Assembly (NCBI GenBank): GCA_021300075.1
Contig: JAJTIB010000166.1
Span: forward strand, 1 to 6,589
Origin: Rickettsiales bacterium
GTDB taxonomy: Bacteria; Pseudomonadota; Alphaproteobacteria; Rickettsiales; UBA3002
DNA: 6,589 bases
Direction: 5' to 3'
The notes beneath the pieces were generated by a model. The model was not told the DNA's origin. It made no database searches and was given only the letters and a program-made list of their open reading frames with translations. A program made the translations under genes and the position numbers. How positions within the stretch are numbered: the stretch's first letter is position 1; the number at the start of each line of letters is the position of its first letter. Shown here piece by piece: positions 1-5,872 of this stretch.

Positions 1-923
1 AAGAGCGCGTCGCCTTCATTTGCCAGCGGTAATAGTGAATTGCCGATGATGATACCATCAAAGGGCGAGGGGATGGGTTTGCGGTGATCACCAAAGGGGT
101 TAGTGATATAGCCCAGCATATCGCCCTGATTTACTCGCTCGCCAAGCTTTTTGCGAGCCAGAAAAATCCCGCTGATGGGTGAGCGTACCCAATGGCTTGA
201 TTTGGCGATATAGGTTTCCCTCGGCGCTGGAAGCGCGGGAATTTCGGGTAACATGCCGATGGTACGCATTACATTCAGGATACCATTCACCCCGATTTTC
301 GCGGCGTTGCTGTCAAAGCGCAGCGCCGTGCCCGCTTCGTATAGCAGCATGGGGATCTGGCGTTGTCGCACCATGTCGCGCAGCGACCCATCGCGCGGGG
401 TGGCGTTCAGGATGACCGGCGTACCGAAGGATTGCGCCAGACGAAGATTTTCAGGCAAAACCAAATCCGCGCGAATCTGCGGCAGATTGCGGCGGTGAAT
501 CGCACCCGTATGCAGATCAATGCCGTGGGTACATTTTTCGGCAATCTCGGTGCGGAAAAGATAGGCGATTTGGGATGCGAGCGAGCCATGCTCCTCACCC
601 GGGAAGGAACGGTTCAGATCGCGCCGATCGGGCAGGTAGCGCGATTTATCGTTGAAGCCAAACACATTCACGATGGGAATAGCAATGAGCGTGCCCCTGA
701 GTTCCTTGAGCGCCTTGTGACGCAGCAGGCGGCGGACGATATCAACACCATTGATTTCGTCACCATGAATTGCCGCCGAAACAAACAGCACCGGGCCCTG
801 TTCTTGCCCGCGCACCACGGCGACCGGAATTTTCATGTCGGTAAAGTCATAGAGCTTGGGCGCGGTCAGCAGCAATTGCCGCCGCTCGCCACGGGCAATG
901 GTCTCGCCGCCAATGGTGAGCAT
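1..923 (-). CDS. Succinylglutamate desuccinylase/aspartoacylase-family (M14) zinc hydrolase, C-terminus cut by window edge
   Basis: The minus frame is open from the left edge to an ATG at 923, giving 307 visible residues. It reads as a zinc-dependent amidohydrolase of the AstE/AspA branch of the M14 carboxypeptidase fold. HGDE (H53, E56) and the histidine of GIDLHTG (H138) match the three zinc ligands. LNRSFPG (103-109) matches the substrate-binding Asn-Arg motif, and the glutamate of YEAGT (E196) fits the catalytic base. Residues from about 245 on (SPISGIF, GERVNQGDMLG, SPFDGII) look like the C-terminal beta-barrel of this family. From memory of family lengths, roughly 20-50 residues are missing. 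The cytosolic substrate, an N-acyl amino acid or similar, cannot be inferred. The start lies five bases after the stop of the ZntB-like gene, so the two are probably co-transcribed. An in-frame GTG at 935, eight bases after AAAAGG, is a credible alternative start that would overlap that gene. Family call is firm; substrate unknown. Confidence 0.9.
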   Translation of the reverse strand, partial: MLTIGGETIARGERRQLLLTAPKLYDFTDMKIPVAVVRGQEQGPVLFVSAAIHGDEINGVDIVRRLLRHKALKELRGTLIAIPIVNVFGFNDKSRYLPDRRDLNRSFPGEEHGSLASQIAYLFRTEIAEKCTHGIDLHTGAIHRRNLPQIRADLVLPENLRLAQSFGTPVILNATPRDGSLRDMVRQRQIPMLLYEAGTALRFDSNAAKIGVNGILNVMRTIGMLPEIPALPAPRETYIAKSSHWVRSPISGIFLARKKLGERVNQGDMLGYITNPFGDHRKPIPSPFDGIIIGNSLLPLANEGDAL

Positions 924-928
924 TTCCG

Positions 929-1942
929 TTACCACCAGCGCCGCCTTTTGAAGATGAAAACTTGCAGTAGTGTAAATAGTGTGAGCAGGACAACAATCCC
1001 CCAGAAGGCCATCGGATTTTCAGCCATCGGGATGCCGGTAACATTCATTCCAAGTAAGCCGGTAATGAAGGTGAGAGGCAGAAAAATAGCCGATACAGTG
1101 GATAAGAGGAACGTATTTTTATTGAGTGCTTCGGACAGCGCATAGGTTAATTCGTCATGCACAATCTGGGCGCGGTCGCGCAGGGCATCCAGATCCTCGA
1201 CATAACGGGTGATGCGGTCGTAACACTCCTGCAGCACGCGCTTGTCGGTTGCGCTTAGCCATGGCTGAGCCGAGTTACGAAGCCGCGCCAGCGCGTCGCG
1301 CTGGGGAGCGAGATAGCGGTGAAAAATAATCGCCTGTTTGCGTATATCCACAATCTCCTGTCGCAGATTAAAATCAGGATTGGATAGGACTGCTTCTTCC
1401 GCATTGTCAATCTGCTCGTTAAGCAGCAGCAGCGTCGGCTCCATATGGTTGCACAGCTCGTCTGCGAGCTGGGCGATGAAGGCACCGGTGGTAAGTGGCC
1501 CCGTGCCACGCTCAAGTGCCATGCGTATGTCATGTATTGCCCGAAGCCTTCGTTTTCTGACGCTGATGATGCGCCGGCTGTCGATATAAAGCCGGATTGA
1601 GACCATGTCTTCGGGTTCCTCATTGGCGTTCAGATTAACGCCGCGCAGGATTACGACTGCCCCGTTTTCATATTCGGTCATGCGTGGGCGGGTTTCCTTT
1701 GCCATCAGCGCCTCCATCGCCGTCGGATCAATGCCGGCGTGGCGCTCGAGCCAGCTCCAGGAATCGGGATGGTCAAGATGCAGATGAATCCAGTAACTGT
1801 CGGTAGTTTTGCCCTCGCGAGCATCAACCAATGCAATCGGTGTCACGCCGCCACTGCCATCAAGATCATAGGCAAGGATGATTTCCGGATCGCCGGGCTT
1901 GAAGTCCGGATCATCATGCAGCGAGTGGGTGAGGATCGACAT
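929..1942 (-). CDS. zntB: ZntB/CorA-family divalent metal cation transporter
   Basis: This 337-residue protein has the CorA/ZntB plan: a long soluble N-terminal domain (about 1-275) rich in charged helices, then two membrane helices at about 279-298 and 311-331, and a short basic tail (KRRRWW). The signature GMN is at 298-300, right after the first helix. It is followed by VTGIP, close to the VGGIP of ZntB zinc transporters rather than the usual loop of CorA magnesium channels, so ZntB is preferred. The protein should be a homopentamer in the inner membrane that moves Zn2+, or possibly Mg2+, Co2+ or Ni2+. Length is near that of E. coli ZntB. The ATG overlaps the upstream channel gene's TGA by one base (TGATG) and has a strong Shine-Dalgarno, so translation is probably coupled. 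CorA-family membership is very secure; zinc as the substrate is inferred. Confidence 0.9.
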   Translation of the reverse strand: MSILTHSLHDDPDFKPGDPEIILAYDLDGSGGVTPIALVDAREGKTTDSYWIHLHLDHPDSWSWLERHAGIDPTAMEALMAKETRPRMTEYENGAVVILRGVNLNANEEPEDMVSIRLYIDSRRIISVRKRRLRAIHDIRMALERGTGPLTTGAFIAQLADELCNHMEPTLLLLNEQIDNAEEAVLSNPDFNLRQEIVDIRKQAIIFHRYLAPQRDALARLRNSAQPWLSATDKRVLQECYDRITRYVEDLDALRDRAQIVHDELTYALSEALNKNTFLLSTVSAIFLPLTFITGLLGMNVTGIPMAENPMAFWGIVVLLTLFTLLQVFIFKRRRWW

Positions 1943-3243
1943 CAGTCAGCCTCCTTCACGAGGGAAGAGGCAGCACCCGACACATATATATCGCGACGGG
2001 GAAAGGGGATAGTAATACCCTCGGCCTGAAAGGCTTTCCAAAGCGCAATCATGATGTCGCTCGATGGCTCCAACCGTCCGTCTGTGACATCAGCGATCCA
2101 AAAATAAAGCGTCATTGCGACACCATTATCGCCAAAGCCAGAGACAAAGGCGCTCGGCGCAGGGTCGGCCAGGCATTTGGGGTGAGCGCGAGCGATGCTC
2201 AGCATCAACTCTTTCGCGCGATCCAGGTCCGTGCCGTAAGCGACAGTGACAGGAATCGTCGCCCGGGCACGTTTGTTGCTGTAAGTCCAGTTGACCATGC
2301 GCTGCGAAATAAAGTCCGCATTCGGAATCAGCACTTCGCGAGAATCAATCGTCTCTAACAGCGTATAGCGTGCACTGGTCTGACGCACCGTGCCGACTGT
2401 ACCGTCGGTCAGTTCGATCATATCGCCAACCTGCACCGATTTTTCAAATAGCAGAATAATGCCGCTGACAAAATTAGAGGCGATGTTTTGTAAGCCAAAT
2501 CCAAGCCCGACCCCAAGTGCGCCACCGAAGATGCTGAGCGCCGTCAGGTCAATGCCTAAAATCTGCATAATGATTATGAAGACGATGAAATAGAGAAGAA
2601 TTTGAAAAATTTTGCTGATAAGCGTCCGGGTACTCACATTGATTGAAGCCATCCGTCGGATGCGGCGATCCGCGACGTCAACCACAAAGCCGGAAACCCA
2701 GAATAACACGATAATGGCAAGGATTGTTTTAATCACCAGAAACGCCGACAGATTAACAGAGCCGATTGAAAATTTAATGGCCTTGAGCGCGCCTGTTACG
2801 GGCGACCAAAGCCCCAGAAAATGCAGTAACGTGATGGGGATGATGACCAGCGCAATGAGCCAGCCAGCCGTCCGGCGCGAGGTCATCAGCAGCGACCCGC
2901 GCATCGCGAGCCAGGCAACCGAAAGTTTGAAACCAAAATACAACAGCGCCTGCGTTGTTTCTAGCGCGTGGAAAACAACAATCGCAAAACCAAAAAACAG
3001 TGAGGAAAGAAAAGGGCTTAGCAGTGATCTAACAAAATCAATTGCAAGGGTTTTCCATGTGGCTTTTGGCAATTTGTCGATACGGCGATTAAGCAGCGCA
3101 CTGATCGCTAATGCGGTGATGGGAATAATCGTTACTAGCGCCAGATCCAAAAGTGTGGCGCTCATAATCCGGTCGACCATGCTGAGTGACCAGGCTTTGA
3201 GTCCTTGAATCCAGAGGGTGATAAGTGCGTCCATGCACTTCAT
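1942..3243 (-). CDS. MscS-family small-conductance mechanosensitive ion channel
   Basis: The protein has 433 residues from the ATG at 3243. It should form a homoheptameric inner-membrane valve that releases solutes on hypo-osmotic shock. The MscS core begins at about 235 with the pore helix: ALSIFGGALGVGLGFGLQN (235-253) shows the Gly/Ala packing pattern. The beta domain follows with VQVGDMIEL (270-278), GTVGTVRQTSAR (281-292) and VLIPNADF (304-311). The C-terminal alpha/beta domain ends in GITIPFPRRDIYV (409-421). Before the pore helix there are about five or six hydrophobic segments (near 30-52, 72-93, 97-118, 126-145, 165-190 and 210-230). The N-terminus is therefore larger than in E. coli MscS (286 residues, three helices), as in the YbdG/YjeP-like expanded families. 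The ATG at 3243 follows GAGG by seven bases; a TTG at 3339 would add 32 residues without membrane character and is not preferred. ATG 3234 is a weaker alternative. It heads the minus-strand unit with the ZntB-like and M14 genes. Confidence 0.93.
   Translation of the reverse strand: MKCMDALITLWIQGLKAWSLSMVDRIMSATLLDLALVTIIPITALAISALLNRRIDKLPKATWKTLAIDFVRSLLSPFLSSLFFGFAIVVFHALETTQALLYFGFKLSVAWLAMRGSLLMTSRRTAGWLIALVIIPITLLHFLGLWSPVTGALKAIKFSIGSVNLSAFLVIKTILAIIVLFWVSGFVVDVADRRIRRMASINVSTRTLISKIFQILLYFIVFIIIMQILGIDLTALSIFGGALGVGLGFGLQNIASNFVSGIILLFEKSVQVGDMIELTDGTVGTVRQTSARYTLLETIDSREVLIPNADFISQRMVNWTYSNKRARATIPVTVAYGTDLDRAKELMLSIARAHPKCLADPAPSAFVSGFGDNGVAMTLYFWIADVTDGRLEPSSDIMIALWKAFQAEGITIPFPRRDIYVSGAASSLVKEAD
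1950..1956 (-). promoter_or_regulatory. Strong ribosome binding site of the ZntB-like gene
   Basis: The minus strand reads AAGGAGG, seven bases before the ATG at 1942. It lies inside the last codons of the mechanosensitive channel gene. It fixes the start of the transporter and shows that its translation does not depend only on ribosomes finishing the upstream gene. Confidence 0.85.
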
Positions 3244-3434
3244 ATCATCGCCTCGCTCAACACTTGCAACAGGAAAAGATGTTTCAGGGGTTGCTGTAAA
3301 GATTTGTTGAAAAATTCTTGACGCGGCGCAACATATCAATGAAGTTAAATCAAGCCTACTTTTAAAAAATCAAAAAAATCACTTTGCAGAAACAATTCCC
3401 GACACCGCTTCTGGTGCGGGTTAATTTTTTGCAT
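3244..3434. promoter_or_regulatory. Divergent intergenic control region between mscS-like and amtB genes
   Basis: This 200-base region between two divergent starts must hold the promoters of both the minus-strand channel unit and amtB. It is more AT-rich than the flanking genes, with A-runs at 3364-3369 and 3372-3378 and a T-run at 3425-3430. A TTGACG at 3318-3323 on the plus strand resembles a sigma-70 -35 box, but no good -10 sits 16-18 bases on; the nearest, TTAAAT at 3345-3350, is 21 away. An imperfect dyad, CACC (3403-3406) and GGTG (3413-3416) separated by six bases, lies about 30 bases before the amtB start. It could be an operator or a leader hairpin. No sigma-54 promoter in a usable position was found. 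The region is supported by gene layout; individual sites are not. Confidence 0.5.
3251..3254 (-). promoter_or_regulatory. Ribosome binding site of the mechanosensitive channel gene
   Basis: The minus strand reads GCGAGG, seven bases before the ATG at 3243. It supports that start over the TTG at 3339, which would need translation to begin in AT-rich intergenic DNA. Confidence 0.6.
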
Positions 3435-3439
3435 GGAGG
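3435..3439 (+). promoter_or_regulatory. Ribosome binding site that decides the amtB start
   Basis: GGAGG lies five bases before the ATG at 3445. The in-frame ATG at 3433 overlaps this site and has only T-rich sequence upstream, so it is unlikely to be used. Starting at 3445 also gives a classic signal peptide beginning MIRRIAL. Confidence 0.8.
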
Positions 3440-3444
3440 ATGTA

Positions 3445-4755
3445 ATGATTCGTCGTATTGCTTTGGCGGGGCTGACTCTGCTGAGCTTGGCTGTACCCGC
3501 TTTTGCTCAGGACGCGGCCGCAGCGGTCGTAGATACGGGCAATACCACCTGGCTTTTAGTGTCTGCTGCTTTAGTGATGCTGATGACTCCGGGTCTCGCT
3601 TTTTTCTATGGCGGCATGGTCAGCCGTAAAAACGTGGTATCTACCCTGCTACAAAATTATGTGGCGCTTGCCATTGTTGGTCTTCTCTGGATCATTGTTG
3701 GCTACAGCCTCGTTTTTGGGGAAGGTGGTGGGTATCTTGGCGGCTTTGACATGATCATGCTCAAAGGTGTCGCCGATCAGTTTTACGGCACAACCGGTAT
3801 TCCGCTCCTGGCTTTTGTCGCCTTCCAGATGATGTTTGCGATTATAACGCCCGCACTCATTACCGGTGCATTTGCGGAACGTGTGCATTTCAAGGCCTGG
3901 GTCTTCATTATGATCGCTTGGAGCTTGCTCGTCTATGTCCCCGTCGCTCACTGGGTCTGGGGTCCGGGTGGTTGGATTCTGGAAAAAGGCGGGCTCGATT
4001 TTGCCGGTGGTCTGGTGGTGCATATCACGGCCGGTTTCTCGGGGCTTGCTGCGGCGCTGATTTTCGGTAAACGCAACACGAATGGCGAAAGCCCGCCCAA
4101 TGATGTGCCGATGATTATGCTCGGTGCGGCCTTGCTCTGGTTTGGCTGGTTCGGCTTCAATGCCGGCTCCGCCATTACTTCTGGGGCGCTGGCGTCTTAC
4201 GCCTTTATCAACACCTTTATTGGTGCGGCGACGGCCTTTATCACCTGGATGGTGATTGACTGGATTGTCTCCGGCAAGCCTTCGGCGGTTGGTTCGTCCA
4301 TCGGTTTGGTGGTTGGGTTAGTGGCGATTACCCCAGCGGCCGGATTTGTGGATATTCATGCGGCTTTTATCATCGGAATTATTTCGGCGATCGTCAGTAA
4401 TTTCGGTATTAAGGCGCTCAATAAAGTCACCCATCTGGACGATGCACTTGATGTATTCGCCTGTCACGGCATTGGTGCGGTGGTCGGGGCGATCCTGACG
4501 GGACTTTACGCTTCAAAGCTGGTCAATCCTGCCATCAGCAATGAAGGCTGGTTGATTTCAGGCGATCCGACATTGTTCAATGCCAATCTGGTTGGAGTTC
4601 TGGCAGTGGCTGGCTTTTCAATGGTTGCCACTTTCCTGATCATCAGGATTGTTGGTATCTTCACCCCCATCCGCGTGGCGGGGGATGTTGAGGGCGAAGG
4701 CCTCGACACTGCCATTCATGGTGAAGTCGCACGCTTTCATGACCGCACCCGCTAG
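3445..4755 (+). CDS. amtB: Amt-family ammonium channel/transporter
   Basis: The 436-residue protein is an inner-membrane trimeric channel for ammonium uptake. Residues 1-21 are a Sec signal peptide with an AFA cleavage site before QD, as in E. coli AmtB. Hallmark residues line up with E. coli AmtB (mature numbering in brackets): F131 (F107) and F238 (F215) of the phenylalanine gate, W172 (W148) and S242 (S219) of the outer binding site, D185 (D160), and the pore histidine pair H193 (H168) and H341 (H318). Motifs include FYGGMVSRKNV (54-64), GLDFAGGLVVH (183-193) and GWFGFNAGSA (234-243). About eleven mature membrane helices are expected. The C-terminal tail keeps EGLD..HGE (418-426), the part that contacts the PII protein GlnK in E. 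coli, then adds a short basic extension. No glnK is adjacent, which is unusual. The gene is flanked by a divergent control region and a strong terminator, so it is probably monocistronic. Transport of ammonium is well supported; a purely sensory role cannot be excluded. Confidence 0.96.
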   Translation: MIRRIALAGLTLLSLAVPAFAQDAAAAVVDTGNTTWLLVSAALVMLMTPGLAFFYGGMVSRKNVVSTLLQNYVALAIVGLLWIIVGYSLVFGEGGGYLGGFDMIMLKGVADQFYGTTGIPLLAFVAFQMMFAIITPALITGAFAERVHFKAWVFIMIAWSLLVYVPVAHWVWGPGGWILEKGGLDFAGGLVVHITAGFSGLAAALIFGKRNTNGESPPNDVPMIMLGAALLWFGWFGFNAGSAITSGALASYAFINTFIGAATAFITWMVIDWIVSGKPSAVGSSIGLVVGLVAITPAAGFVDIHAAFIIGIISAIVSNFGIKALNKVTHLDDALDVFACHGIGAVVGAILTGLYASKLVNPAISNEGWLISGDPTLFNANLVGVLAVAGFSMVATFLIIRIVGIFTPIRVAGDVEGEGLDTAIHGEVARFHDRTR

Positions 4756-4774
4756 GCGCGGTTCGTTGGAGACG

Positions 4775-4809
4775 AAAACCCCACCCGTGGCAAGGCGGGT
4801 GGGGTTTTT
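4775..4809. terminator. Bidirectional rho-independent terminator between convergent genes
   Basis: Positions 4775-4787 pair perfectly with 4796-4808 in a 13-base stem whose core is ACCCCACCCG/CGGGTGGGGT, with an eight-base loop. On the plus strand it ends in TTTTT (4805-4809), 20 bases after the amtB stop. On the minus strand the AAAA at 4775-4778 gives a short U-run, so it can also end the transcript of the chemoreceptor-like gene, whose stop is at 4827. Confidence 0.92.
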
Positions 4810-4826
4810 ACCGACGAATCGCAATT

Positions 4827-5846
4827 CTACAGCTTTTCGGTGATGACGCCGTACCAGCCCAGCCCGTTATATTCTTGATACCCAATCGTCCGGGCGAAGG
4901 TCACGAGCGTATCATTCTCGATGTAATAGCCTTTGGTTTTTCCTTCGGTTTTAAGCGCGAAATGTTCAAGGATATTCTCGCCGTCTGATGCGGCGATAAT
5001 TCGGTGTTCGCTGTCAAGCAGCATCACCCGCGCCGTCTCCCACTCTTTTTGTGAGAGATTCGGCTCATCCTTGACGATGACGCGCGATTGCTCCTGCCAG
5101 TCGAAATACACTCCGAGCACCCCAAGCAACTCGCCATTAAGATCGCCGCCACGACGCACGCTTGCCGCATATACGGCAACGGATTGTTTGTGATGCAACG
5201 GGCAATGGTAAATATCATCCACCACATACTGGTCGCCACTCACCGTCTGCATGGCTTCGCGGAACCAGCGATTTCGGCTGAGATTAGCGTCTACCACGCC
5301 CGGATATTTCTGTGGTTGTGAAGAAGCCACCACTTGGCCGTTTTTATCTACCAGCACCAGATCGCAGTAGACTGAATAAAAACGATTGATGATCGCGAGG
5401 CGCTCCTGCGCGTGTTTAATGTGTTTTTCGGATGGATGTTCCAGGGCTAAACAAAAGGCCTCGTCCGTTGCCCACCAGCGACAATCCGCCGTACGCTCAT
5501 AAAGATTGCGTACGATCAGCTGTACCAGTGTCTGCGACATTTCTATCAGGCGGTTATAATCTGCCATGCGGAACTGGTGACTGATGACACCGGTCTGCTG
5601 ATTAATACTCTGCAGAAAGGTGGTACGCATTTCCTTGGAATTGGCGGCGGCCTGACCGGCCAGATTCTTTACTTCCTGGGCCACTACGGCAAAGCCGCGT
5701 CCGGCATCACCCGCGCGCGCCGCCTCAATTGTGGCATTGAGTGCCAGCAGGTTTGTCTGGCTCGCAATACTTTCATTCGTCCGGGCGAATTTCTTCACCT
5801 CGGACTGGATAGCGTTGATAATGACTTCAATTTCGTAGGACTGCAT
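4827..5846 (-). CDS. Soluble chemoreceptor-like protein: short MCP signalling hairpin plus C-terminal Cache-like sensor
   Basis: This 339-residue protein has no signal peptide and no membrane helix. Residues 22-65 carry the most conserved stretch of methyl-accepting chemotaxis proteins, the hairpin tip that binds CheA and CheW (IASQTNLLALNATIEAARAG, 27-46, then GRGFAVVAQEVKNLA, 49-63). Only about 40 residues lie before the turn and a similar length after, far less than a complete MCP signalling domain, so most of the methylation region is absent. Residues about 95-339 look like a double Cache sensor. The first lobe (about 150-250) has DLVLVDKNGQVVASS (162-176) and WFREAM (194-199). The second (about 270-339) has VMLLDSEHRIIAAS (274-287) and GLGWYGVI (328-335). 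Cache domains are usually extracytoplasmic, so the order and location are unusual. An in-frame TAA at 5861-5859 rules out an upstream extension here, and no convincing Shine-Dalgarno precedes the ATG. It could be an intact mini-receptor or a 5'-truncated gene. It follows the heptosyltransferase gene by 26 bases on the same strand. The ligand is unknown. Confidence 0.85.
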   Translation of the reverse strand: MQSYEIEVIINAIQSEVKKFARTNESIASQTNLLALNATIEAARAGDAGRGFAVVAQEVKNLAGQAAANSKEMRTTFLQSINQQTGVISHQFRMADYNRLIEMSQTLVQLIVRNLYERTADCRWWATDEAFCLALEHPSEKHIKHAQERLAIINRFYSVYCDLVLVDKNGQVVASSQPQKYPGVVDANLSRNRWFREAMQTVSGDQYVVDDIYHCPLHHKQSVAVYAASVRRGGDLNGELLGVLGVYFDWQEQSRVIVKDEPNLSQKEWETARVMLLDSEHRIIAASDGENILEHFALKTEGKTKGYYIENDTLVTFARTIGYQEYNGLGWYGVITEKL

Positions 5847-5872
5847 CGTGCGAAGCTTTTACGAAGTGGAAA

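Noticed and set aside
363..1145. A 260-codon open frame on the plus strand
   Set aside because: It is antisense to the M14 hydrolase and the ZntB-like gene, both of which have clear family motifs; its own translation shows no recognisable domain.
2612..3208. A 198-codon open frame on the plus strand
   Set aside because: It is antisense to the membrane part of the MscS-like gene, with Arg/Ser/Thr-rich sequence typical of a shadow frame.
3244..3339. Start of the mechanosensitive channel at a TTG (3339), adding 32 residues
   Set aside because: The extension has no membrane or signal character and lies in AT-rich intergenic DNA, and the ATG at 3243 has a properly spaced GAGG.
3361..3380. Two adjacent A-run plus ATC units as a possible repeat or operator
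   Set aside because: The units are short, low in complexity and of unequal length; this is expected in an AT-rich promoter region.
3418..3433. Possible sigma-54 promoter (GG and GC with 10 bases between, ending TTGCA) upstream of amtB
   Set aside because: Transcription would begin about 12 bases after the GC, at about 3443, which would remove the ribosome binding site. The -24 half is also poor (GGGTTA instead of TGGCAC).
3649..4023. A 124-codon open frame on the minus strand
   Set aside because: It is antisense to conserved amtB coding sequence and shows no domain or ribosome binding site.
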